A stretch of DNA of 54,290 nt, taken from Sporolactobacillus inulinus. Lineage in GTDB: Bacteria; Bacillota; Bacilli; Bacillales; Sporolactobacillaceae. Positions 8,470-16,263 of this stretch are shown here, piece after piece. The translations under genes and the position numbers were made by a program. Under the pieces are notes generated by a model. It made no database searches, was not told the origin of the DNA, and worked only from the letters and a program-made list of their open reading frames with translations. The DNA is taken from NCBI RefSeq assembly GCF_006539285.1, contig NZ_BJMS01000022.1, positions 1-54,290 of the forward strand. The letters are read 5' to 3'. Positions within the stretch are counted from its first letter, which is position 1. Each line of letters begins with the position of its first letter.

Positions 8470-10218
8470 TCATTCGATAATCGACTTCCTCAGTCTCACA
8501 GGAACATCAAGCTCATAGAGTTTGCCGTATCGGCTCGATTTTTGAAGCAGCTGCTCGTGGGTTCCTTGCATCATTGCCCTGCCATGCTCCATGAACAAAA
8601 TATGATCCATTTGTTCTGCACCAATCAGATGATGAGTCACCCAAATCAGTGTTTTTCCCTTTAGCGTATCAAAAATCTTTTGCAGCAGTTCTCGTTCGGT
8701 TATTGGATCGAGTCCCACGGTTGGTTCGTCCAAAATAACGACCGGCGTATCCCGTAATAAGGTTCGTGCCAGAGCGACGCGCTCCTGCTCTCCGCCGGAG
8801 AAAATCGTGCCGGCTTCATGCACTTGTGTCTGGTAACCGTTCGGAAGCTGTTCAATCAATTGATGCAACCCCACTTCTTTTGCCGCCGCCACAGCCTCAT
8901 CAAACGTTGCATCCGGACTCCCGAGCGTTAGATTATTCAGTACGGAGGTATCAAAGAGATGCGGATTCTGGCTGAGCACTGAAAACTGAAGTGATCGATT
9001 TGGTCCAAGCGATTGAGCAGCCAAACCGTTCAAGGTTACCGCGCCTTCATCCGGCTTCAGATTACCATAAATCAAATGAGTCAGTGTGGATTTTCCAGCA
9101 CCGCTTCGCCCAATAAGCGCGAGCTTTGTTCCAGGCTCAAGATGCAGCGATACGTCATGCACGGCCCAATCGCTGTTCTGGGAATAGCGAAATGAAACGT
9201 GGCTCACATCAATCGTCAACGACCCCTCCGGCAATTCTCGGCGGTCGCAGGTCTCATCTGATTCATGTTGCGCTGGTGCTTCGATCTCTTTCAGCCGTGC
9301 AAGCGCGCGTTCATACTGAGGAACACGTTCGACAGCCTCAGAGAGCGGCACAAATGCTTCAGCAACGGAAAAGATGACTAAGGAAAATGCAGCAATTAAT
9401 GTCGGCTGCAAGGCACCTGTATGGGACATGCCTCCAGACCAGACAACAAGTCCAATAACGCAGATCCCGATCAATACTTGGGCGATAAAATCACGTCTCT
9501 TTCTGAAAGAACTGACCGCGCGCTCCTCTTGTCTTGTTTCGTTTTCAAGCTGCTCATAGTGGCGCAAAAACTGGTTTTGCCGTCCTGACATCATCCAATC
9601 CGCAGCACCTAGCACCGCATCGGTAAGTTGTTCATACAATTCATGCCTGCTTTTGGCTATTCTCTGATAGTGGTGCCGCATCCGAATCAGTGAAACAAGA
9701 GGAAATACAACAACGAGAAGCAGCAGATAGAGCGCCATAAGGAAGGCGAACCTTAAGTCAAAAAAACCAAGTACGGCAATCCAAGCAGCATAGATGATCA
9801 GCCCGCAGCAGCAAGGGAGTATCGTGCGCAGAAACAGATCCTGCAAGTGCTCAATATCATCAGATAAGGCGCTCAGGATTTTCCCTGTCTTGTATTTAGA
9901 ACGGATATAAAGTGCGGACGGCTCCAATTTTTCATAGAGATGCGCACGCATTTCAGAAAGAATTTTCAGAATCGTGTTATGACTGGCAAGTCTTCCAGCA
10001 TAATTAAAAACAGCACGGAACGTTCCAAAAGTACGAACGGCGACAATCGGGACATAGATCATTAAGATATTCTCCGGACGCAGTGCTGCTTTTGAAATCA
10101 AATACCCTGAAGTAAAGAGTAATCCTGCTGCACAGAGCAGAGCAAAGAGACTTAGCACCGTTGCAAGCAATAACCCGCGCCAATGCTTTTTCAATGATGG
10201 AGTCAGCCATTCATTCAT
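8470..10218 (-). CDS. cydC: CydC, thiol/heme ABC exporter subunit for cytochrome bd assembly
   Basis: ABC half-transporter of 582 residues. Six membrane helices (CAAGLLFTSGYLISKAAL is typical of CydC) precede an ATPase domain with Walker A GRSGAGKST, signature FSGGEQERVALAR and Walker B VVILDEP. CydC pairs with CydD; the exporter moves cysteine/glutathione or heme outward and is needed to mature cytochrome bd. The ATG overlaps the cydD stop as TAATG, with GGAGGGG upstream, so the two subunits are translationally coupled. It is the last gene of the cydABDC series, and a terminator follows. Confidence 0.93.
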   Translation of the reverse strand: MNEWLTPSLKKHWRGLLLATVLSLFALLCAAGLLFTSGYLISKAALRPENILMIYVPIVAVRTFGTFRAVFNYAGRLASHNTILKILSEMRAHLYEKLEPSALYIRSKYKTGKILSALSDDIEHLQDLFLRTILPCCCGLIIYAAWIAVLGFFDLRFAFLMALYLLLLVVVFPLVSLIRMRHHYQRIAKSRHELYEQLTDAVLGAADWMMSGRQNQFLRHYEQLENETRQEERAVSSFRKRRDFIAQVLIGICVIGLVVWSGGMSHTGALQPTLIAAFSLVIFSVAEAFVPLSEAVERVPQYERALARLKEIEAPAQHESDETCDRRELPEGSLTIDVSHVSFRYSQNSDWAVHDVSLHLEPGTKLALIGRSGAGKSTLTHLIYGNLKPDEGAVTLNGLAAQSLGPNRSLQFSVLSQNPHLFDTSVLNNLTLGSPDATFDEAVAAAKEVGLHQLIEQLPNGYQTQVHEAGTIFSGGEQERVALARTLLRDTPVVILDEPTVGLDPITERELLQKIFDTLKGKTLIWVTHHLIGAEQMDHILFMEHGRAMMQGTHEQLLQKSSRYGKLYELDVPVRLRKSIIE

Positions 10219-11996
10219 TAAATCCCCTCCAATTGAGCGCGAACCATCGCATGATAGACCCCGTTTTTCCTTATAAGCTCGTCCGGAATCCCGGTTTCAA
10301 CGATTCGCCCGTCGCGAACAACCACAATCCGATCCATCTGTTCCATCCAGTGAAGTCGGTGGGTTGCCAGCAGCACTAATTTATTCTCGAATAAACGCAG
10401 CATCGGTTCTTTCAGTTCATACTCCGTTTCAATGTCCAGATGCGCTGTTGGTTCATCCAGCAGCAGGATCGGACGTTCACAAAGGAAGGCGCGTGCAAGA
10501 GCAACCCGTTGCTCCTGACCGCCGCTAAGCGGTCTTCCGCCACTTCCGATTCGCTCATCCATACCATTAGGCAGGCGGCGAATCAAGTCTTCCAATCCAG
10601 CTGCACGAACCGCATAAAGAATTTCCTGATCAGATGCCTCCGGTTTATAAAATGCGAGATTATCTCGCAGCGTGGTACTGAATAGATACGGATGCTGCGG
10701 AATATAGGTTACCTGATTGCGCCATTGGTCCGATGTAAACCGTCCGGGTGCCTCATTGATTTTAATCGAGCCGGAAGTGGGCTCGATAAACCCGCCCATC
10801 AGATCAATTAAGGTTGATTTTCCTGCTCCGCTTGCGCCGATGATGCCAACCTTCTCAAACCCCGAAAAGGCAACAGAAATGCCCTCAAGTGCCTTTTTGT
10901 GCGCCCCTTCATGCGCAGCATCACAACCGTTAAGCACAACACAGGCCCGCTCATTCCATTTCATTTTGTTTTGTCCCGACTGCAGCGCCACTTCATTTGA
11001 TCCTTTTGACGCTGCGTATGCATTCAATCGACGAGCTGCCTCTTTACCATCGAGGGTCGCGTGATAGTCCTGACCAAGTTCGCGCACTGGCAGAAAATAT
11101 TCCGGCGACAGAATGAGGACCGTCAGTGCCGGCTCTAACAAAATGTGGCCGTCGATCAAACGAATACCGAGGGCAACCGCTACAAATGCAATCGACAGCA
11201 TGGTGAAAAAGTCCAATGCAAAGGATGACAGAAAAGCAAGACGCAACGTACCCATGGTCATACTTCGATATTTGTCGCTGACACGTTCAATTGTTTTTTT
11301 ATGAAGTTTGCTGATTCCCAAATAATAGAGCGTCGGTAACCCTCTCAGCGAATCAATAAAGTGATTGGAGAGCACCCGATACGATGCCCAGCGATCATCC
11401 ATTCTTTTTTGTGCAGCAAGCCCCAAGAGAATCATAAAAATAATCAGTACCGGCATGGTCAGCAGCAAAATGATCCCGCTCATGCGATCCTTCCAAAAGA
11501 CAAAGCCAAGAATGAGTACCGGGATCATTCCATTTGCCGCCATTTTGGGAATAAAGAGTTCGAGGTAACTGCGTGTCTGAGCAACCCCTTCCAAGGCAAG
11601 TGCCACCAGCGAACCGGTCCCTTCCTTACGGGCAAGTTCCGGCCCCGATGCAAACAGCTTCTTTAAGAACTTTTTTCTCAAATCCGCGCTTGTCCGCTCC
11701 GCAAAACGATAGCATGCCTGTTTGATAACCAAAACGGTAAAATAACGCACCAGCACAACAACGAAAAAAAGGAGCAGATCTGAGCGGATGCTCGCAATCT
11801 GTCCTCCAGAAAAAAGACCGGATACAATCCGGCCGAGTAGTGCAGCTTGACATATAATACAGACACCCTGAATGACGGTAAGCAGCGCAGTGACTGCAAA
11901 CAGAGGCTTGGCACCTTTGTAAGACAACAATTCCCGATCCATAGTTAAGCTTGGCAAAGACTCCGACAGGTTGTCATGAGTGCCAAGCGTACACAT
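10218..11996 (-). CDS. cydD: CydD, thiol/heme ABC exporter subunit for cytochrome bd assembly
   Basis: ABC half-transporter of 592 residues or slightly fewer. It has six membrane helices and an ATPase domain with GASGAGKST, LSGGQEQRVALARA and LLLDEPTAHLD. It is the partner of CydC. The ATG at 11996 has its ribosome site (AAAGG) touching the codon; a TTG at 11987 lies 9 nt after AAAGGA and may be the true start, giving 589 residues. The gene begins 15 bp after cydB and overlaps cydC by one base, so all four cyd genes form one operon. Confidence 0.93.
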   Translation of the reverse strand: MCTLGTHDNLSESLPSLTMDRELLSYKGAKPLFAVTALLTVIQGVCIICQAALLGRIVSGLFSGGQIASIRSDLLLFFVVVLVRYFTVLVIKQACYRFAERTSADLRKKFLKKLFASGPELARKEGTGSLVALALEGVAQTRSYLELFIPKMAANGMIPVLILGFVFWKDRMSGIILLLTMPVLIIFMILLGLAAQKRMDDRWASYRVLSNHFIDSLRGLPTLYYLGISKLHKKTIERVSDKYRSMTMGTLRLAFLSSFALDFFTMLSIAFVAVALGIRLIDGHILLEPALTVLILSPEYFLPVRELGQDYHATLDGKEAARRLNAYAASKGSNEVALQSGQNKMKWNERACVVLNGCDAAHEGAHKKALEGISVAFSGFEKVGIIGASGAGKSTLIDLMGGFIEPTSGSIKINEAPGRFTSDQWRNQVTYIPQHPYLFSTTLRDNLAFYKPEASDQEILYAVRAAGLEDLIRRLPNGMDERIGSGGRPLSGGQEQRVALARAFLCERPILLLDEPTAHLDIETEYELKEPMLRLFENKLVLLATHRLHWMEQMDRIVVVRDGRIVETGIPDELIRKNGVYHAMVRAQLEGI

Positions 11997-12011
11997 CCTT
12001 TCTTTCTGAAC

Positions 12012-13025
12012 TTAATATTCCAGATGATGATCCTTTGTCACTCTTTTTCTGAAAACGTAGTAGCTCCAAATAGAGTACCCGAGAACAAAAGGAAGTAAAG
12101 TGACGGCAACGATGGTCATTACGGTCAGTGAATAAGATCCGGACGCTGAGTTATAAACGGTTAGATTATACGCAGGCGTAACACTGCTAATCATCAGTCT
12201 AGGGAACAACCCGACAAACAACGAAGCGACGGTCAGCAAAATGACACCGGCATTCATACCAAATGCCCAGCCATCACGCTTTTTGCTCAAGAAGACAACT
12301 GACAGAATCAGGACAATGACATCAAGGCCATAGATTGGATAAAGGAGTGCGCCACGTTTCGCAAACAAATCCGTAACAAAGTACGTCACAATGATAAATG
12401 CGAGCGCTGCAACCGCTAGAATCCAGAATACTTTTTTGGCCAGCGCACGTGCGCGCAGTTGAAGTTCGTCTGTCGTTCTCAGGCAGAGGAACATGAGTCC
12501 GTGATAGAGACAAAGCAGCGTGATTAGGATGCCCCCGAGTACGGAATACGGATGAACAATGCTTGTAAACGTCGCGTGCATGTTCATATTTTTATCAATC
12601 GGCAGTCCATACACAAGCGTCGAGAAAACGACGCCCCATAGGAACGGGCATAACAGACTGGCAATGAATATTGCCCAATCCCAAGTACCTGACCATTTCG
12701 GATGGTCTACCTTTGCTCTGTATTCGAAAGCCGTACCGCGCGCGATTAAGAGCAATAGAAGGAACACAAGCGGCACATAGAAGCCGCTGAATAACGTCGC
12801 ATACCAATTTGGAAATGCCGCAAACATCGCACCGCCCGCGGTAATCATCCAAACCTCATTCGCATCCCAGAATGGGCCGATCGTGTTGATCAACATTCTC
12901 CGTTCCGTTTCATTTCGCGCGACAAAACGCGTGGCCATGCCAACGCCAAAATCGTATCCTTCAAGAAAAAAGAATCCGATGAACAAAACAGCGATCAGTA
13001 AAAACCACAATTCATTCAGTAACAA
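12012..13025 (-). CDS. cydB: cytochrome bd ubiquinol oxidase subunit II
   Basis: Membrane subunit with about eight or nine helices and the family N-terminus NELWFLLIAVLFIGFFFLEGYDFGVG. CydB stabilises CydA and its hemes in the quinol-oxidising, oxygen-reducing bd complex. The frame is open to 13079, but GGGGAGG precedes a TTG at 13025 by 9 nt and this start gives MLLNELWF, matching the known CydB N-terminus. It overlaps the 3' end of cydA by 14 bp, indicating coupling. The protein is 337 residues, the usual length. Confidence 0.93.
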   Translation of the reverse strand: MLLNELWFLLIAVLFIGFFFLEGYDFGVGMATRFVARNETERRMLINTIGPFWDANEVWMITAGGAMFAAFPNWYATLFSGFYVPLVFLLLLLIARGTAFEYRAKVDHPKWSGTWDWAIFIASLLCPFLWGVVFSTLVYGLPIDKNMNMHATFTSIVHPYSVLGGILITLLCLYHGLMFLCLRTTDELQLRARALAKKVFWILAVAALAFIIVTYFVTDLFAKRGALLYPIYGLDVIVLILSVVFLSKKRDGWAFGMNAGVILLTVASLFVGLFPRLMISSVTPAYNLTVYNSASGSYSLTVMTIVAVTLLPFVLGYSIWSYYVFRKRVTKDHHLEY

Positions 13026-14418
13026 CGTGATACGCCTCCCCATCAAATGGATCGTTCGATGATACATCCTTCTTAGCATTTAACGATGGACCTTCTTTAA
13101 AGGTGCGTACAAAAAGGTAGATCATTACCACTGCGAGAATAGAATACATCGTGATAAACGCTATGATCGAGAAGAGCAATTGTCCTGCCGTAACGTTTGG
13201 TGATACACTGGCCGCAGTTTGCATAAATCCAAAAACTGTCCACGGCTGCCGGCCAATTTCAGTCATCAACCATCCGGACGTGCTCCCGATGAATGGAAAA
13301 GCAATCGACGCGACCATGATTCTCAAGAACCACTTGCTGTCTTGCAATTTCTTTTTCCAAAGGAGGAACACACCGACAAGGCCAATGACACAAAGTAAAC
13401 CGCCGAAACCGCTCATGACGCGGAAACTCCAGAATGTTGTCTTAACCGGCGGAATATAATCGCCTTTTCCGTATTTCGCAACATACTCTTTCTGCAGCGT
13501 CTCCATGCCTTCTACGTTGCCGCTGAACGTTCCGTAAGACAAGAAGTCAAGCAGGTAAGGAATTTTCATTTCCTGATTGTTCTTATGATTTTTCGTGTCT
13601 ATGGAAGCAATAACTGTCCATGCAGCGGGACTTCCACTATCTTTCCAAAGCCCTTCAGCAGCGGCCATCTTCATTGGCTGCGTCTGAACCAAATATTGTG
13701 CCTGAGCATGCCCGGAAAAGGCGATCCCCAGACTGGAAATCACGCCAACGATGATCGCAAGCTTAAATGATTTCAAATAAAAGGACACTTGCCTTTTTTT
13801 AAGTAAGGCAATTGCACTAATTCCGGCAACCACAAACCCACCGGTTGCAAAGGAGCCGAAAATCGTATGTGGAAATTCGACCCATAGTTGTGGATTGGTT
13901 AAGAGCGCAAAAAAGTCGTTCATTTCTGCTCTGCCGTTATTGATTTGAAAACCGACAGGGTGACGCATAAACGAATTCGCGGTCAAAATCCACAATGCGG
14001 ATAAGGTCGTTCCGGCCGTCACCAGCCAAATGCAGGCTAAATGTGCGCCCTTCGACAATCGATCCCATCCAAACAGCCAAATGCCGATGAACGTCGATTC
14101 CATGAAAAATGCGAGCAATGCTTCAATAGCAAGCGGAGCTCCGAAAACGTCCCCCATGAAACGTGAATATTCCGACCAGTTCATTCCGAATTGAAATTCC
14201 TGCAGAATACCGGTAACAACACCGATTGCAAAGTTAATTAAAAAGAACTTCCCCCAAAATTGAGCCATCTTCTTGTAGATTTCATTTTTCTTAACGACAT
14301 ACATGGTCTCCATAATTGAAATGATAAGTACAAGACCAATTGAGAGCGGTACGAAAAAAAAGTGGAAAATCGTCGTTGCCGCGTACTGAAATCTCGCTAA
14401 ACTCAATACATCAAACAT
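13012..14418 (-). CDS. cydA: cytochrome bd ubiquinol oxidase subunit I
   Basis: Catalytic subunit of 468 residues with about nine membrane helices. It oxidises quinol and reduces oxygen at low oxygen levels. Visible landmarks: SLARFQYAATTIFHFFFVPL with His19, a heme ligand; the GRxQPW-like IGRQPWTVFG; and a short Q-loop as in Gram-positive enzymes. An upstream ATG at 14436 is in frame, but GAGGAG just before the ATG at 14418 favours the latter. First gene of cydABDC. No other terminal oxidase is in the window. Confidence 0.95.
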   Translation of the reverse strand: MFDVLSLARFQYAATTIFHFFFVPLSIGLVLIISIMETMYVVKKNEIYKKMAQFWGKFFLINFAIGVVTGILQEFQFGMNWSEYSRFMGDVFGAPLAIEALLAFFMESTFIGIWLFGWDRLSKGAHLACIWLVTAGTTLSALWILTANSFMRHPVGFQINNGRAEMNDFFALLTNPQLWVEFPHTIFGSFATGGFVVAGISAIALLKKRQVSFYLKSFKLAIIVGVISSLGIAFSGHAQAQYLVQTQPMKMAAAEGLWKDSGSPAAWTVIASIDTKNHKNNQEMKIPYLLDFLSYGTFSGNVEGMETLQKEYVAKYGKGDYIPPVKTTFWSFRVMSGFGGLLCVIGLVGVFLLWKKKLQDSKWFLRIMVASIAFPFIGSTSGWLMTEIGRQPWTVFGFMQTAASVSPNVTAGQLLFSIIAFITMYSILAVVMIYLFVRTFKEGPSLNAKKDVSSNDPFDGEAYHVVTE

Positions 14419-14439
14419 GCTCTCTCCTCTTTTCAAGTG

Positions 14440-14462
14440 GGTAACCTTTGGTGGCGGTTACC
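14440..14462 (-). promoter_or_regulatory. inverted repeat in the cydA 5' leader
   Basis: GGTAACC and GGTTACC form a perfect 7 bp inverted repeat with a 9 nt spacer, 22 bp upstream of the cydA start. It could be an operator or an RNA hairpin close to the ribosome site. I do not recognise the binding protein. Confidence 0.4.
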
Positions 14463-14495
14463 TTTTATCACTAAAAGCAGCAATCATCTAAAATG

Positions 14496-14511
14496 ATCCG
14501 ACCGATCGGAT
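14496..14511 (-). promoter_or_regulatory. palindrome upstream of cydA
   Basis: ATCCGA-CCGA-TCGGAT is a perfect 6 bp inverted repeat with a 4 nt spacer, about 80 bp upstream of cydA. No known operator was recognised. Confidence 0.35.
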
Positions 14512-14581
14512 TAAAAGTGTAACAGATGTCACAATCCACTTCCTACTTTACAACTTCTATGGCACAATTCACCCTGTTGGT

Positions 14582-14632
14582 CATGACAATTTTGTGAACA
14601 TATCGTGACACATTTTTATCCAAATTGTGACA
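14582..14632 (-). promoter_or_regulatory. phased TGACA repeats / redox-regulator sites upstream of cydA
   Basis: TGACA occurs at 14584, 14606 and 14628, exactly 22 bp apart (two helical turns). TTTTGTGAAC (14590) resembles the ResD site TTTGTGAAT. AATTGTGACA (14623), and TCACAA at 14529 on the other side, are Rex/FNR-like half sites. In B. subtilis the cyd operon is controlled by Rex and ResD; which protein acts here is inference. Confidence 0.45.
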
Positions 14633-14756
14633 TTATTCGCGTATGAACCATATTTAGTTGACATGAGTGAATTTTTTTCTTCTACCTTTTGACAACTGGA
14701 AAAAAATTAAGAGAGATGTAAAACTTTTTAAAAAAATTTTCCAAGGCTGAATGCGA

Positions 14757-14845
14757 AGAGACGCTCCGCAGGCGCCTGAGCATCTGCATGTTTGATGCAC
14801 CGTCTTTTGCATGACCAAAAATCACATCCTTTCTTTACCTGGAAC
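14757..14845 (+). repeat. dispersed intergenic repeat, module B with tail
   Basis: AGACGCTCCGCAGGCGCC, then GAGCATCTGC, GTTTGATGCAC, GTCTTTT and a tail ATCACATCCTTTCTTTACCTG. The same string with scattered changes occurs at 50824-50910. Non-coding in all frames. Confidence 0.7.
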
Positions 14846-14916
14846 AGAACCGAGGCGAGAACAACAAACGGATGGTCCCCCAACTTTATGTCAATTGGAC
14901 CTTTTTGAGTGAATAA

Positions 14917-15181
14917 AAAATGATCCCATCCCTCTCACTTCTTTTTCATTAAGCATTCTGGCCCTGATTAAGTAACTCGTGAAATAAGCGGAGATTTTTC
15001 GGCTATCTGCAGAAGGGAGCGCGATTCAAGGGTATATAAGGGGAGAGTTTCCGGTTATGCAAAGTAAAATCCCCCATTTCCACGTTTTTCACGTTGATAA
15101 GCGGAATCTCTCCGTCTATTTACTTCCGCAGGATGCGGTGACTTCCGCGTTGTGCACAGGACGTGCACGCCTTTAGCGGAA
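14917..15181 (+). repeat. dispersed intergenic repeat, long module D, copy 1
   Basis: About 230-260 bp that align with 38246-38500 at roughly 80% identity by eye. Shared blocks include CCTCTCACTTCT, CATTAAGCATTC, AATAAGCGGAGATTTTTCGG, ATAAGGGGAG, CCGGTTATGCAAAG, AAATCCCCCATTT and GATAAGCGGAATCTCTCCG. It continues to a tail-like ACTTTCTTTACCTG at 15308. This fills the gap between tnrA and cydA together with its neighbours. Confidence 0.75.
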
Positions 15182-15320
15182 GTTCCTTTTACAATTAGTG
15201 AAGATCCTGAACAATTAAAAGGAATTTTTCCGCCTATTTATCGGATTGGGCACTTAACCTGATCCACCAACCGATAGGTGCGGATCCTTTTGATCTCAGA
15301 TACGCATACTTTCTTTACCT

Positions 15321-15495
15321 GTAAGAAAAACGGGCTACACCCGGTCCTTACTTCCGCAGGATGTGGTGACTTCTGCGTTGCATACAGGACATATGCGTGC
15401 TTAGCGAAAGTTCCTTTTCAATGAGCAGAAGTTCCTCTTGACGCTAATCGTCGTACCAGCAAGGCAAAATCATATACTTTCTTCCCGTATAAAAA
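15321..15495 (+). repeat. dispersed intergenic repeat with hairpin head (module C)
   Basis: Starts with AGAAAAACGGGCTACACCCG, able to fold as a small hairpin, then GTCCTTACTTCCGCAGGATG. It ends with a tail AAAATCATATACTTTCTTCC just before the tnrA terminator. Related heads are at 34789 and 50656. Confidence 0.65.
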
Positions 15496-15514
15496 AAGCC
15501 GGCACTTCTGCCGG
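15491..15514 (-). terminator. terminator of tnrA
   Basis: CCGGCA / TGCCGG stem with a 4 nt loop; on the minus strand it is followed by seven T. It lies 16 bp past the tnrA stop. Confidence 0.8.
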
Positions 15515-15529
15515 GTCTGCTTGCTTCGA

Positions 15530-15862
15530 TTAATCTCTCTTATTAAAATAGGCATTCAGCTGACCGCGAATCATCCGTTCCCTAAGTTTCGTATCGTACC
15601 GCTTCTCCTCTTTTCGCTGCATTTCTTTACGCAGCTCCGAGGTTTGCATGCCGTCCTCCATCTTATTGGCGATGTCCATGAGCGCTTCAACATCAGCAAA
15701 AGAATATTTGCGATTTCCGCGTTCCGTTCGTTCTGGAAAAATCAGTTTTCTTTTTTCATAATAGCGGATCTGCCGTTCACTCAGACCTGTGAGCTCGCAA
15801 ACGGTTCCAATCGTGATCACCTTTTTATAGAGATAAGCATCTTTCTGAGAATGCGTCGCCAC
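15530..15862 (-). CDS. tnrA: TnrA, MerR-type global nitrogen regulator
   Basis: Protein of 110 residues, the exact length of B. subtilis TnrA. The N-terminal MerR helix-turn-helix reads VITIGTVCELTGLSERQIRYYEKRKLI, followed by RKYSFADVEALMDIANKMEDGMQT and a C-terminal RGQLNAYF tail, which in TnrA contacts feedback-inhibited glutamine synthetase. The tail and length favour TnrA over GlnR. Start: GTG at 15862, 9 nt after GGAGG; longer frames lack a ribosome site. A perfect GlnR/TnrA box lies 53 bp upstream, suggesting autoregulation. It diverges from an FbpA-like gene and is followed by its own terminator. Confidence 0.9.
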   Translation of the reverse strand: MATHSQKDAYLYKKVITIGTVCELTGLSERQIRYYEKRKLIFPERTERGNRKYSFADVEALMDIANKMEDGMQTSELRKEMQRKEEKRYDTKLRERMIRGQLNAYFNKRD

Positions 15863-15914
15863 TCGTTCACCCCTCCACTTTCGTTCAAATGTTTTCAAAA
15901 ATCGCACAATTGCG

Positions 15915-15931
15915 TGTAAGATAATATTACA
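15915..15931. promoter_or_regulatory. GlnR/TnrA box (perfect consensus) upstream of tnrA
   Basis: TGTAAGATAATATTACA matches TGTNANAWWWTNTNACA at every defined position. It is 53 bp upstream of the tnrA GTG and 118 bp upstream of the divergent fbpA-like start. Confidence 0.85.
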
Positions 15932-15958
15932 TCTATAACCGATACAGTTCAATAACTA

Positions 15959-15975
15959 TGTAAGATTTTATAACG
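15959..15975. promoter_or_regulatory. second GlnR/TnrA-like box
   Basis: TGTAAGATTTTATAACG fits the same consensus with one mismatch at the last base. The two box starts are 44 bp apart, about four helical turns, so both sites face the same side of the DNA. Confidence 0.65.
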
Positions 15976-16005
15976 TACTATTAGACGAAAAAATGAAAAC
16001 GCGCT

Positions 16006-16021
16006 ATCCTATTTATAGGAT
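16006..16021. promoter_or_regulatory. palindrome upstream of the FbpA-like gene
   Basis: ATCCTAT-TT-ATAGGAT is a perfect 7-2-7 palindrome, 28 bp before the start codon. It is not the Fur box consensus TGATAATNATTATCA. Its protein is unknown. Confidence 0.45.
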
Positions 16022-16048
16022 TAATGCAGACACGAAGAGGTGTGTACA

Positions 16049-16204
16049 ATGACGGAGACCCTCACACAAAATAAAGATAAAAAAAAGAACGATCTTATCA
16101 TTAAGCTGTTGAATAAAGGGGTTTATAAAACAAAGAATCGTCAGCTTTATCAGCTGTCCTTCAATGAACTTGAAACGCTATATAAGAAGATCCTTCAGCC
16201 ATAA
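16049..16204 (+). CDS. FbpA-like small basic protein (Fur-regulated basic protein family)
   Basis: Peptide of 51 residues, strongly basic. The core LLNKGVYKTKNRQLYQLSFN resembles the FbpA family pattern (KLIALGIYK..DRQLYELTLSELE). In B. subtilis FbpA-C act with the small RNA FsrA in the iron-sparing response. GAGGTG lies 6 nt before the ATG. No Fur box is visible upstream; instead there is a 7-2-7 palindrome and the tnrA operator region, so control may differ here. A terminator follows. The family call rests on a short match. Confidence 0.7.
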   Translation: MTETLTQNKDKKKNDLIIKLLNKGVYKTKNRQLYQLSFNELETLYKKILQP

Positions 16205-16216
16205 CATGTGGAAAAG

Positions 16217-16260
16217 AGAAGGGTATCTCCTAAGTCGATCATGACTTGAGGTACCCTTCT
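16217..16260. terminator. bidirectional terminator
   Basis: AGAAGGGTA pairs with TACCCTTCT, with an inner AAGTC/GACTT. It separates the FbpA-like gene from the convergent hydrolase gene. Confidence 0.85.
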
Positions 16261-16263
16261 TTC

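Noticed and set aside
14437-15529. A hidden gene in the 1.1 kb gap upstream of cydA
   Set aside because: No ORF of useful length with a ribosome site on either strand; the sequence is repeat modules plus the cyd control region.
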